In this document: positions 26,252 to 34,685 of the stretch, piece by piece
Layout: every line of letters begins with the position of its first letter
How positions within the stretch are numbered: the first letter of the stretch is position 1
DNA from: Stutzerimonas stutzeri
GTDB lineage: Bacteria > Pseudomonadota > Gammaproteobacteria > Pseudomonadales > Pseudomonadaceae
Length of the DNA: 64,000 bases
Assembly: GCF_000590475.1 (NCBI RefSeq)
Contig: NZ_CP007441.1
Location: 1,449,231-1,513,230 of the forward strand
Reading direction: 5' to 3'
The notes under the pieces: generated by a model
What the model saw: only the letters and a program-made list of their open reading frames with translations
Database searches by the model: none
What the model was told of the DNA's origin: nothing
Position numbers and translations under genes: made by a program

Positions 26252-27286
26252 TTAGTTGTGCGCGTGCAGCGCCTCGTTCAGCTCGATCGCGGACTTGTGC
26301 GTCTTGCATTCGACCGCGCCGGTCAGCGAGTTGCGGCGGAACAGCAGGTCGGCTTGACCGGCCAGCTCGCGAGCCTTGACCGCCTTGACCAGTTCGCCTT
26401 GCTCATCGAGGAGGTTCACCTTGGTGCCGGCCGTGATGTACAGGCCCGATTCCACGGTGTTGCGATCGCCCAGCGGGATACCGATGCCGGCATTGGCACC
26501 GATCAGGCAGCCTTCACCGACGGAGATGACAATGTTGCCGCCACCGGACAGGGTGCCCATGGTCGAACAGCCGCCGCCCAGGTCCGAGCCCTTGCCGACG
26601 AACACGCCAGCCGAGACGCGGCCTTCGATCATGCCCGGGCCTTCGGTGCCGGCGTTGAAGTTGACGAAACCTTCATGCATAACCGTGGTGCCTTCACCGA
26701 CATAGGCGCCGAGGCGGATACGTGCGCTGTCGGCGATACGAACACCGGCCGGCACCACGTAGTCGGTCATCTTGGGGAATTTGTCGACGGAAACGACTTC
26801 CAGCAGATAGCCCTTCAGGCGCGCTTCCAGTTGGCGCTCGGCCAGTTCGGCCAGATCCACAGCCCCCTGGTTGGTCCAGGCGACGTTGGGCAGTAGCGGG
26901 AAGATGCCCGTCAGGTTCAAACCGTGCGGCTTTACCAGGCGATGGGAGAGCAGGTGTAGCTTGAGATAGGCCTCGGGGGTGGAGGTCAGCGGAGCGTCTT
27001 CGGCCAACAGCGTGACCACCAATGGGCGCTGGCTTTCGGCCAGGCGAGTCAGCAGCGCGTGCTGGGCGGCATCGAGCGGCTTGATCGCATCGGCCAGTTG
27101 TGCGGCTTGGGTGGTGCTGATGGCAATCGCCTGGTTGCCGCCTTCATAACCGAGCAGTGGGGCAATGGCCGCCACCAGTTCACCGGCCGGGCGAAGCAGC
27201 GGCTGCGCATAGAAAACTTCCAGCCAGGTGCCCTGGCGATTCTGAGTGCCAACGCCGAAGGCCAGGCTGAATAGAGTATTGCTCAT
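26252..27286 (-). CDS. dapD: Tetrahydrodipicolinate N-succinyltransferase, long form
   Basis: Succinylates tetrahydrodipicolinate in the lysine/DAP pathway. The 344-residue protein has an extended N-terminal domain followed by left-handed beta-helix hexapeptide repeats (about residues 170-290, such as GMIEGRVSAGVFVGKGSDLGG). This length matches the Pseudomonas and actinobacterial DapD and not the 274-residue E. coli type. It is followed upstream on the same strand by the Spx/ArsC-like gene (46 bases), probably one transcript. Confidence 0.95.
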   Translation of the reverse strand: MSNTLFSLAFGVGTQNRQGTWLEVFYAQPLLRPAGELVAAIAPLLGYEGGNQAIAISTTQAAQLADAIKPLDAAQHALLTRLAESQRPLVVTLLAEDAPLTSTPEAYLKLHLLSHRLVKPHGLNLTGIFPLLPNVAWTNQGAVDLAELAERQLEARLKGYLLEVVSVDKFPKMTDYVVPAGVRIADSARIRLGAYVGEGTTVMHEGFVNFNAGTEGPGMIEGRVSAGVFVGKGSDLGGGCSTMGTLSGGGNIVISVGEGCLIGANAGIGIPLGDRNTVESGLYITAGTKVNLLDEQGELVKAVKARELAGQADLLFRRNSLTGAVECKTHKSAIELNEALHAHN

Positions 27287-27332
27287 TAGGGAATCCTTCT
27301 TTTATCCATCACGCTCGTCATGGCGAGCGGTG

Positions 27333-27704
27333 TCAGTTCTTGGCCGCCAGCTCGGCAGCGTAGCTGTCCGGCTTGAAGCCGATCAGCGTCTTGTCGCCCA
27401 GATCGAGCACCGGGCGTTTGATCATCGACGGTTGGGCCAGCATCAGCTCGATGGCCTTGGCCTGATCGAGGTCGGCCTTCTGCGTGTCGTCCAGCTTTCG
27501 GAATGTGGTGCCTGCACGGTTGAGTACGATCTGCCAGCCATGTTCATCGCACCAGGCTTCCAGGTGGGCGCGGTCGATCCCGGCGCTCTTGTAGTCATGG
27601 AAGTCATAGCTTAGCCCCTGCTGATCGAGCCAGGTACGGGCCTTTTTCATCGTGTCGCACGCCTTGATGCCGTACAGACAGAGTCCTTTGTGTTTCTCGG
27701 GCAT
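27333..27704 (-). CDS. Spx/ArsC-like protein YffB
   Basis: Thioredoxin-fold protein of 123 residues in the ArsC/Spx/YffB family; cellular role uncertain. It has one cysteine in the active-site position (Cys16 in YGIKACDTMKKA), and RPVLDLGDKTLIGF near the end corresponds to the cis-proline region. Arginines needed for arsenate reduction are not all present, so arsenate reductase activity is doubtful. GGAG lies six bases before ATG 27704. It neighbours dapD; YffB is next to dapE in E. coli, so a link to the pathway's enzymes keeps recurring by position. Confidence 0.85.
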   Translation of the reverse strand: MPEKHKGLCLYGIKACDTMKKARTWLDQQGLSYDFHDYKSAGIDRAHLEAWCDEHGWQIVLNRAGTTFRKLDDTQKADLDQAKAIELMLAQPSMIKRPVLDLGDKTLIGFKPDSYAAELAAKN

Positions 27705-27830
27705 AACAGCTCCGCATTCTCCGGCCAAACTGGGTCGCGGATTATGCCACGATGCGGCGAAGCCTGCCGCCCGATGGGGCGCTGCCCGGCAGGATGCGCT
27801 GTGCGCTCAGGCTCAGGGAGGCCAGGTCAC

Positions 27831-28163
27831 TCAGCCCGTGGCGCCATCGGCTTGGCTGAGCAGTTGCTTGATCACCTGCATGTCGGTAGGACGCACCACG
27901 CGTCCCACTTCCTCTCCCTGGCGCATCAAAATCAGGGTCGGCCAGAGCTTGACCCGGAATGAGCGGCCAAGCGGGCGGCCTGGTCCGTCCTCGATTTTCA
28001 GGTGGCGTAGGTCGCGCTCGGCCATCGCGTTGCTTAGCAGCGGCTGCGCCAAGCGGCAATGACCGCACCAGGCGGTGCCGAATTCGAGAAGGGTATAACC
28101 GTCGAGGCCATTGACCTCGTCTCGCGAAGGAGCGCTGAGGGAGTAGGTTTCGTTCATGGGCAT
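27831..28163 (-). CDS. Thioredoxin-family protein
   Basis: Small cytoplasmic redox protein of 110 residues. The active site is WCGHC (Cys33, Cys36) and the cis-proline is in LWPTLILM. The absence of a signal peptide places it in the cytosol. ATG 28163 has GGGAG seven bases upstream; an internal ATG at 28157 is possible. It is not thioredoxin A, whose active site is WCGPC; the His at the third position usually makes such proteins more oxidising. Partner proteins are unknown. Confidence 0.82.
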   Translation of the reverse strand: MPMNETYSLSAPSRDEVNGLDGYTLLEFGTAWCGHCRLAQPLLSNAMAERDLRHLKIEDGPGRPLGRSFRVKLWPTLILMRQGEEVGRVVRPTDMQVIKQLLSQADGATG

Positions 28164-28302
28164 GGCTGGGCTCCCGATCGTCTGTAATGGGTGGAGTCAC
28201 GGCAACGGCTATCGGTTCAGCTGCAAGGTCGTTAAGGTGTCGTTCGACCTTTTGCTCCCCGTTCGTTGTCCATTGATCACAATCGCAACGATGAGGTCAT
28301 GT

Positions 28303-28548
28303 ATGGCACGCAAGCATTTCGAAAACCATGAGGCCATTTCGTCCGCCGTCCCTGCCGATGACGGTTTCGAGGCGGTGATTGCCGTGAAGCGTCGTGGTAC
28401 GGAAGAAAACGCCCATGTATTCAAGGTCGCCAACGGTCGGCGTTACGATTTGGCATCCGAGGCCGACGTCGCAGCCGAAGCGGCCCTGACCAAGGTCCGG
28501 GAGGTCAGTGACGACGGTGAGCTAATCTGGGAAGAAAACGCAATCTGA
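28303..28548 (+). CDS. Small conserved hypothetical protein
   Basis: An 81-residue protein I do not recognise. It starts MARKHFENHEAISSAVPADD and contains charged and hydrophobic strands (GFEAVIAVKRRG, HVFKVANGRRYDLASEADV), then an acidic end WEENAI. GAGG lies six bases before ATG 28303; an earlier in-frame ATG at 28291 is possible. It is followed 11 bases later by a 48-residue ORF, so the two may form a small operon that ends in a shared terminator. Confidence 0.65.
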   Translation: MARKHFENHEAISSAVPADDGFEAVIAVKRRGTEENAHVFKVANGRRYDLASEADVAAEAALTKVREVSDDGELIWEENAI

Positions 28549-28559
28549 CGGAGGACGCC

Positions 28560-28706
28560 ATGAACGAGCCCGAAAAGCCGGATGTGGATGAGCGCGACAA
28601 GCGCGATGACGCCACCACAGCAGATATTCCGGAACATATGAAGCCGGAAAACCTGGAAAAGCTGCGCGACTACGGCAAGGACAAGATTCCGCCAGGCGTT
28701 GCCTGA
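28560..28706 (+). CDS. Very small acidic/charged protein, 48 residues
   Basis: An ORF of 48 codons, MNEPEKPDVDERDKRDD to DKIPPGVA. A strong GGAGG (28550-28554) lies five bases before the ATG. The product is very rich in Asp, Glu and Lys with prolines, and looks largely disordered. It lies directly after the 81-residue gene and before a terminator, a position that supports a real gene. Function unknown. Confidence 0.6.
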   Translation: MNEPEKPDVDERDKRDDATTADIPEHMKPENLEKLRDYGKDKIPPGVA

Positions 28707-28712
28707 ACCGGC

Positions 28713-28739
28713 AAGCCGGACGCCGCAACGTCCGGCTTT
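28713..28739. terminator. Bidirectional terminator
   Basis: AAGCCGGACG (28713-28722), 6-base loop, CGTCCGGCTT (28729-28738), then T on the plus strand and a pyrimidine-poor flank on the minus strand. It sits between the small gene pair and the convergent dapC, five bases from the dapC stop. Confidence 0.75.
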
Positions 28740-28743
28740 GGCA

Positions 28744-29940
28744 TCACAACGTGGCGATGAACGCGCGGATTCGCTGGGCAGCCTCGACGCAGTCGACAAG
28801 CGGCGCTACCAGCGCCATACGTACTCGACCCGCGCCAGGACTGAAACCATCCACTTCGCGTGACAGGTAGGAACCGGGAACCACCGTCACGTGCTCCGCT
28901 GTAAAGAGTTCGCGTGTGAATTGCTGGTCATGGATGGGCGTCTTCGGCCATAGGTAGAAGCCGCCATCGGGACGCTGCACATCCATCACGGGCGTGAGGA
29001 TGTCCAGCACCGCATCGAATTTCTCGCGATACAGCTGACGATTGGCCTGTACGTGCGTCTCGTCATTCCAGGCGGCGATGCTGGCCAGCTGCGTCTGCAC
29101 CGGCATGGCGCAGCCGTGATAGGTGCGGTAGAGCAGAAACGCCTTGAGAATGTCCGCGTCGCCGGCAACGAATCCGGAGCGCAGCCCCGGCAAGTTCGAG
29201 CGCTTGGACAGGCTGTGGAAGACCACGCAGCGCTTGAAGTCCTCACGACCCAGCGCAGCACAGGCGGTCAGTAGCCCCGCCGGCGGGAGCGCTTCATCGA
29301 AGTACAGTTCGCTGTAACACTCATCCGCGGCGATGACGAAGTCATGCTGGTCGGCCAGCGCGATCAGCCGCTTGAGCGTGTCGAGCGGCACCAGGGCGCC
29401 GGTCGGGTTGCCGGGTGAGCAGAGGAAGAGGATCTGTGTACGCTGCCAAGTTTCGGCCGAGACCGCATCGAAGTCCGGATTGAAACCGTTCTCGGCGGTG
29501 CAAGGTAGGTAATACGGCACGGCGCCGGCCAGAAGCGTCGCGCCTTCGTAGATCTGGTAGAACGGGTTGGGACTGATCACCAGCGCATCGGCGCTGCGGT
29601 TGACCACAGCCTGAGTGAAGGCGAAGAGCGCCTCGCGGGTACCATTGACCGGCAGGACGTGGCGCGCCGGGTCGACGCTGCCCGCCGCCACGCCGAAGCG
29701 ACGCTCGCACCAACGGGCAATCGACTCACGTAGCGCAGGAATCCCCAGGGTGGATGGGTAGACCGCGAGCTGGTCGAGGTTGGCGGCTAGGGACTGGGCG
29801 ACAAAGTCAGGCGATGAGTGTTTCGGCTCGCCTATCGATAGCGCAATCGGGCGCTTGTCGGACGGCGGTTGCGCGCCGGCGAGCAACACGCGAAGTTTCT
29901 CGAACGGGTAGGGCTGCAGAAGGGACAGGTCGTCATTCAT
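28744..29940 (-). CDS. dapC: Succinyldiaminopimelate transaminase DapC
   Basis: PLP aminotransferase making N-succinyl-LL-DAP from its keto precursor. The 398-residue class I enzyme has SPGNPTG, DECYSELYFDE and the PLP lysine Lys246 in SLSKRSNLPG. The start at 29940 was chosen because MNDDLSLLQPYPFEKLR is the family N-terminus; the upstream extension to 30030 is Ala-rich and unsupported. With dapD and dapE in the same 7-kb region this completes the succinylase branch apart from dapA, dapB and dapF. AspC-type transaminases are the alternative. Confidence 0.92.
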   Translation of the reverse strand: MNDDLSLLQPYPFEKLRVLLAGAQPPSDKRPIALSIGEPKHSSPDFVAQSLAANLDQLAVYPSTLGIPALRESIARWCERRFGVAAGSVDPARHVLPVNGTREALFAFTQAVVNRSADALVISPNPFYQIYEGATLLAGAVPYYLPCTAENGFNPDFDAVSAETWQRTQILFLCSPGNPTGALVPLDTLKRLIALADQHDFVIAADECYSELYFDEALPPAGLLTACAALGREDFKRCVVFHSLSKRSNLPGLRSGFVAGDADILKAFLLYRTYHGCAMPVQTQLASIAAWNDETHVQANRQLYREKFDAVLDILTPVMDVQRPDGGFYLWPKTPIHDQQFTRELFTAEHVTVVPGSYLSREVDGFSPGAGRVRMALVAPLVDCVEAAQRIRAFIATL

Positions 29941-29992
29941 GGTCGGGATCTTCGAAGCGTGAAGAAGCGCGCCGATACGCGCTTCGATAGGT

Positions 29993-30655
29993 TCATTCGC
30001 TGCGGGCGCCGCCGTAGTAGGCGCAGCCACGCAGGGTCTGGTTATCGAGGCGCAGTTCGGCGGTCAGGTGGCTGATGGTACCGGTGGCACTGTCGACGCA
30101 GCGTTGCGGGGCGACCCAGAGATCGAGGCGCTGGCTGTTGGCTTCGCTACTGAAGCTGGTCTGCCCACCCGGCAGTTGCTCCTCCAGATACGGCACAGCT
30201 AGCGGCGCTTGGTCGGGTCGCTCAAGCAACATGCCTTTGGACGTGATCCGAACGCTCCAGCCCGGCTCGTGACCGCCAGCGCGCAGCGCTAGCTGGTTGA
30301 ATCCGCTCGCGTCGCACCCAGGGCCTTCGCTTTGCAGGCGGTAGACCTGGGTCAGTTGCATTTGGCTGCTGCCATCGGCGCGTGAGATCAACCTGCCACG
30401 CACATCTGCGAACAGCGACCGGCCGCCATCGGAAAGCAACGCCTGGTCGTCAGGCAATCCAGTCGCCCCGGCATCGAGCAGCTCGACCTTCCGCTGACCC
30501 TGGCAGCTATGCAACAGCAGCATGCCTTCGTTGCGCGTGACCTCACCCTGCAGCCGTTCGACCGCTTGCTGGGGAGGCCCGTCGTGCCAGGGCAACGCTT
30601 GGCAGCCGGCCAGAATCGACAGCAGAAGGAGCAGCAAGGCGCGGGGATAGGTCAT
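29993..30655 (-). CDS. Putative lipoprotein, COG3650-like
   Basis: A 220-residue predicted lipoprotein. The signal peptide MTYPRALLLLLLSILAGC ends in a lipobox with Cys18. The mature part has a COG3650-like region near the C-terminus, with a Cys in CAYYGG and paired cysteines that may form disulfides. The next residue after Cys18 is Gln, so outer-membrane sorting is likely. Function unknown. It lies just upstream of dapC on the same strand, 52 bases away. Confidence 0.65.
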   Translation of the reverse strand: MTYPRALLLLLLSILAGCQALPWHDGPPQQAVERLQGEVTRNEGMLLLHSCQGQRKVELLDAGATGLPDDQALLSDGGRSLFADVRGRLISRADGSSQMQLTQVYRLQSEGPGCDASGFNQLALRAGGHEPGWSVRITSKGMLLERPDQAPLAVPYLEEQLPGGQTSFSSEANSQRLDLWVAPQRCVDSATGTISHLTAELRLDNQTLRGCAYYGGARSE

Positions 30656-30711
30656 GGACGACTCGGCGTGGCAACGGGTGGTACCGCGCCAGCAGGCTGG
30701 CGCGGTTGGAA

Positions 30712-31422
30712 TCAGTTACCCTTGACGGCTTTGCCGTCAACGGTGCCTTCTTCGAGCATGATCTGGTATTCCTTGCCGTCCTTTTCTATCTGATGCAGGC
30801 GGACGAGCAGGTAATCCCAATCGGTGGCGAACCAGAGAATGGTCTGGCGCGCGCTCTGCGTCGGATCGCGCACGCGCTCCACCTTGATTGCGTCGACCTG
30901 GCCAGCTTTGGTGCTGACCTTTTCCTCGCCGAGTACGCGGAAGTCATAGGTTTCGATTTCATCGCCATCGACGACCTGGTAGCTCATGCTCTTTTCACCC
31001 GCCGCCACGGCGTGTTGAAGCGCTATCTGGTAGGTGGACTTGTCCAGCAGACCGCGGTTGAGCGGCAGCTTGACCGGGTCGCCGCGATCTTCGCCGACGA
31101 CCTGTTTGGCGGCCCAGTCGAAATCATGCTTGATGGTCTTGCCCTTGCCGAGCCCGCTGCGCTTCAAGCGGTATTTCTGCGGCAGGAAGCTTTCGCCCTC
31201 GACCTTGAACGTGCTGCGTTCATTGAAACTGGCCACCAACATGGAGGCTTCGAACTCAAGCTCCCAGGTGTCACCCTCGTGCTTTTCCAGGCTGCGCTGG
31301 GCGGTGCCACTGACAGGTATCTGTTTCCAGTCTGCGGTGTAGCTGGCGGAGAAGGGCTTGAGCTCCAAGGCCTGAACTGGCAGAGCCAGTACCGCAAGAG
31401 CAAGCAGCAAGGCGCGACGCAT
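30712..31422 (-). CDS. DUF3108 exported protein
   Basis: Periplasmic protein of 236 residues with a signal peptide cleaved after MRRALLLALAVLALPVQA. DUF3108 covers most of the mature part, a beta-rich domain related in shape to outer-membrane lipid-binding barrels; function is not established. AGGAGATCTT precedes the ATG with good spacing. It follows purN by eight bases, and the purM-purN-DUF3108 order recurs in pseudomonads, so it is probably on the purine transcript. Confidence 0.82.
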   Translation of the reverse strand: MRRALLLALAVLALPVQALELKPFSASYTADWKQIPVSGTAQRSLEKHEGDTWELEFEASMLVASFNERSTFKVEGESFLPQKYRLKRSGLGKGKTIKHDFDWAAKQVVGEDRGDPVKLPLNRGLLDKSTYQIALQHAVAAGEKSMSYQVVDGDEIETYDFRVLGEEKVSTKAGQVDAIKVERVRDPTQSARQTILWFATDWDYLLVRLHQIEKDGKEYQIMLEEGTVDGKAVKGN

Positions 31423-31430
31423 AAGATCTC

Positions 31431-32078
31431 CTAGATTCGTAACAGATGGCCGGTAACCGGCAATGGGGCGCCATCCAGCATCGCGCCTTGCTCGGTAAGG
31501 CGCAAGCGGCCTTCGGCGAACCAGCGAACGGCCAGTGGGTAGATGATGTGCTCCGCCGTATGCACCCGATCGGTCAACTGACCGATGCTTTCGTCCTCTT
31601 CTACGGCGAATGCAGCCTGTACGGCGACCGGTCCACCATCGAGCTCTTCGGTGACGAAATGCACGCTGCAGCCATGCTCGCGGTCGCCGGCATCGAGTGC
31701 GCGGCGATGGGTATCCAGCCCCTTGTACTTCGGCAGCAGGGACGGATGAATATTAAGCAGCCGGCCCTGGTAGTGACGGACGAAGCCAGGAGTGAGAATG
31801 CGCATGAAGCCGGCCAGCACCACGAGCTGTGGCTGGTGCGCATCGATGACGTGCATCAACGCAGCATCGAATGCTTCGCGGTCGGTAAACCCTTTGTGCT
31901 GCACCACGTGCGTGGCAATTCCGGCGGTTTGCGCACGCTGCAGGCCGAGTGCCTCGGCACGATTCGAAACAACCGCGCAAATACGTACTGGATTGTCTTC
32001 GCCCAGGCTATCGATCAGAGCCTGCAGATTGCTGCCAGACCCTGAAATCAGCACCACGACGTTGCAGGGTGCGCTCAT
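31431..32078 (-). CDS. purN: Phosphoribosylglycinamide formyltransferase PurN
   Basis: Third step of purine synthesis: transfers formyl from 10-formyl-THF to GAR. The 215-residue protein has VLISGSGSNLQAL (phosphate site), the catalytic Asn/His in NIHPSLLPKYKG and the Asp in CSVHFVTEELDGG. ATG 32078 shares its A with the last base of the purM stop; a TTG three bases earlier is possible. Clearly coupled with purM. Confidence 0.96.
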   Translation of the reverse strand: MSAPCNVVVLISGSGSNLQALIDSLGEDNPVRICAVVSNRAEALGLQRAQTAGIATHVVQHKGFTDREAFDAALMHVIDAHQPQLVVLAGFMRILTPGFVRHYQGRLLNIHPSLLPKYKGLDTHRRALDAGDREHGCSVHFVTEELDGGPVAVQAAFAVEEDESIGQLTDRVHTAEHIIYPLAVRWFAEGRLRLTEQGAMLDGAPLPVTGHLLRI

Positions 32079-33136
32079 CAATGACTTTTCAGATTGTTCA
32101 ACACGACGCGTTCGGCAGCTTCGTCAGCCGATGCGATCTGCCCGATCACCCAAGGGCTTTCGCCAGAGCTGCGCAGATTGTCGAGAACGGTCTCGACCTG
32201 CTCCTGAGCAACGCAGATGACCATGCCGACACCGCAATTCAGCACACGGTGCATTTCATGCTCATCGACATTGCCCTGCTGCTGCAGCCAGTCGAAAACC
32301 GCCGGACGCTGCCAGCTGGCGACGTCGATAACGGCCTGGCTGTCTTCGGGTAGCACGCGCGGGATGTTGTCCAGCAGGCCGCCGCCGGTGATGTGCGCCA
32401 TGGCCTTGACCGCACCGGTGTCCTTGATCAGCTTGAGCAGTGGCTTGACGTAGATGCGGGTCGGCGCCATCAGCAGCTCGGTGAGCGGCTTGCCATCGAG
32501 TTGGGTGTTTTCGATATCGGCGCCGGCTACTTCGATGATCTTGCGGATTAGCGAATAGCCATTGGAATGCGGGCCGGAAGAAGGCAGCGCAATCAACGCA
32601 TCGCCGGCAGTCACTGCCGAGCCGTCGATGATTTCGCTTTTCTCTACCACGCCGACGCAGAAACCAGCCAGATCGTAGTCTTCGCCTTCATACATGCCCG
32701 GCATCTCGGCCGTCTCGCCGCCTACCAGCGAGCAGCCGGCCAGCTCGCAGCCGGCGCCGATACCGGTCACTACGGTCGCGGCGATGTCGACATTGAGTTT
32801 GCCAGTGGCGTAGTAGTCGAGAAAAAACAGCGGCTCGGCGCCACAGACCACCAGGTCGTTGACGCACATGGCTACCAGGTCTTGGCCGATGCTGTCGTGT
32901 TGATTCAGGTTCAGTGCCAGGCGCAGCTTGGTCCCTACGCCATCGGTACCGGATACAAGCACCGGCTGCTTATAGCCGGCTGGGATCTCGCAGAGCGCGC
33001 CGAAGCCGCCCAGGCCGCCCATGACTTCAGGACGCGCGGTGCGCTTGGCCACGCCCTTGATGCGTTCGACCAGCGCCTCGCCTGCATCGATGTCGACACC
33101 TGCGTCCTTGTAGCTGATGGAGGGTTGCTTGCTCAT
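32078..33136 (-). CDS. purM: Phosphoribosylformylglycinamidine cyclo-ligase PurM
   Basis: Makes AIR from FGAM with ATP in purine synthesis. The 352-residue protein begins MSKQPSISYKDAGVDIDAG and has GGFGALCEIP, GTDGVGTKLRLA and GGGLLDNIPR, all standard AIRS motifs. The ATG at 33136 fits the family N-terminus; the ORF extension to 33193 does not. Divergent from the DUF2066 gene across 316 bases. Confidence 0.97.
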   Translation of the reverse strand: MSKQPSISYKDAGVDIDAGEALVERIKGVAKRTARPEVMGGLGGFGALCEIPAGYKQPVLVSGTDGVGTKLRLALNLNQHDSIGQDLVAMCVNDLVVCGAEPLFFLDYYATGKLNVDIAATVVTGIGAGCELAGCSLVGGETAEMPGMYEGEDYDLAGFCVGVVEKSEIIDGSAVTAGDALIALPSSGPHSNGYSLIRKIIEVAGADIENTQLDGKPLTELLMAPTRIYVKPLLKLIKDTGAVKAMAHITGGGLLDNIPRVLPEDSQAVIDVASWQRPAVFDWLQQQGNVDEHEMHRVLNCGVGMVICVAQEQVETVLDNLRSSGESPWVIGQIASADEAAERVVLNNLKSH

Positions 33137-33452
33137 AATCCGGACCTGTGAGGAGAGTGCGGGGCGACCGGTGGGGCGAGACTGTTGTCTCAATGTGGCG
33201 AAGGCGCCGGACCGGTCTGCGGAAAGCGCGCGATTTTATCAGGCTTGCCGCACAGCGGCCATCCCGGACGCAGTCGCGCCTTACAAGTTCGCAGCGAACT
33301 GCCTGGATTTATGATGCCGCATGTGCAACACGCAAGTGCAGCGGTTGCCCCGCTTCAGACGCCTGTTTAAGGTATAACGCTTGATAAATCGTGACCGGTC
33401 GTCACCGTGCGACCGGCCGGCTCCCCACGACTGGCCAGCCAGCGAGATTTCC
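33137..33452. other. purM / DUF2066 divergent intergenic region
   Basis: A 316-base gene-free region carrying both divergent promoters. A perfect palindrome lies at 33286-33300. A TAAAAT (read on the minus strand around 33236) may be the purM -10, and TATAAC near 33374 may serve the plus-strand gene; neither has a good -35. No RNA gene or riboswitch was recognised. Confidence 0.5.
33286..33300. promoter_or_regulatory. Palindromic candidate operator
   Basis: AGTTCGC-A-GCGAACT, a perfect 7-base inverted repeat around one central base, in the purM/DUF2066 divergent gap. It resembles no operator I know in pseudomonads. Confidence 0.35.
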
Positions 33453-34550
33453 ATGCATCTCATTCCCCGTTTTTTTGCCCTCTGCGGTGTAGTTGCATCC
33501 GCCCACGCCATAGCGGCACCCCTTAGCGATCTATACAAGGTGCGTGAACCGGTTGCCAGCCAGCAGCCGGCGGAGCGTGAAGAGGCACTGCGCACGGCAT
33601 TCGACACCCTGGTTCTGCGCCTCACGGGTGTGGCCGAGACCGATCAGGCGGCCGTTGCGCAATTGCGCAAGGATCCGCAGCAGCTTGTCAGCCGGTACGC
33701 CTATGAGGACAACGCGGTGGTGGTGAGCTTCGACCCGACCACCACCGAACGTGCGCTGCGGTCCGCCGGGTTGTCGCTGTGGGGGGCTGACCGTCCTAGC
33801 ATTCTCACCTGGTGGCTTGGCACGTCGCCTGAAGGCTCGCAGCTTGTCGGTGATGCGCAGGAAGGTTCGTCCGAGCTGCGCGCGGCTGCCCAGCATCGCG
33901 GCTTACCGTTGCGCCTTCCCCTGGCTGATCTGAGTGAGCAGTTGGCGGCCACCACCGAGACCGTCTCGGCGAAAGAGCCGCAGGCGCTGCGCGAAGCGTC
34001 GGAACGTTACGACGCCGATGGGCTGCTGGCGGTGGTGGCGAAGCAGTCCGATGAAACCTGGGAGGCCAACTGGCGCCTCTGGCTCGGTGATCAACAGACG
34101 CAGGGCAAGGTGAACGGTGACAGCCGGGCTGCGGTGGCCGACGAGGTGATGCTGGCCGTCAGCACATTCCTAGCGCCGCAATACCGCGTGGCGCCGGGTG
34201 AGACGTCGGAAATCACTCTCGAAGTGCTGGGCGCCGATGTCGACCGGTTTGCCGAGCTGGATCGATTGCTCGAACCTTTCGGTGCGCGTTTGCAGCGGGT
34301 CGAAAGCGACCGGTTGGTGTATCGCCTCAATGTCAGTCCGGAGCAACTACGGGCGCAGTTGGCGTTGGCGCGCCTGCATGAGGTGCCTGCCGATGAAGCC
34401 GCTGCGCCGCCGCTCGGTGATGGCGTGCCGGCTGGCGAGGTTGGCGCACAGCCGATCAACGCCGAAGCACCGCTTGAAGAGCCGGGTCAGCCTGCTGTCG
34501 AGCAAACCCCACCGGCAGAGCAGGGCGAGGTGCTGCGCTACCGCTGGTAG
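33453..34550 (+). CDS. DUF2066 exported protein
   Basis: A 365-residue exported protein of the DUF2066 family; function unknown. The signal peptide MHLIPRFFALCGVVASAHAIA ends near residue 22. The C-terminal 60 residues are rich in Pro, Glu and Ala and likely disordered. The start ATG 33453 lies at the signal peptide; the ORF extension to 33381 has no export signal. Linked to purM (divergent) and to the PerM-like gene and hda downstream, the usual order in pseudomonads as I recall. Confidence 0.8.
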   Translation: MHLIPRFFALCGVVASAHAIAAPLSDLYKVREPVASQQPAEREEALRTAFDTLVLRLTGVAETDQAAVAQLRKDPQQLVSRYAYEDNAVVVSFDPTTTERALRSAGLSLWGADRPSILTWWLGTSPEGSQLVGDAQEGSSELRAAAQHRGLPLRLPLADLSEQLAATTETVSAKEPQALREASERYDADGLLAVVAKQSDETWEANWRLWLGDQQTQGKVNGDSRAAVADEVMLAVSTFLAPQYRVAPGETSEITLEVLGADVDRFAELDRLLEPFGARLQRVESDRLVYRLNVSPEQLRAQLALARLHEVPADEAAAPPLGDGVPAGEVGAQPINAEAPLEEPGQPAVEQTPPAEQGEVLRYRW

Positions 34551-34685
34551 CGGTATGTTGGGCCGCTATGCCCGATTCAAAACGGAGCGGGCGCTGCATT
34601 TGACGGCGTCCGCCGGTTACGAACTTCCTCTTTCGCCTGCAGTGGCCGTGCGGCCTCGAATCAACTGGAGCAAGGCGTCTTGACC

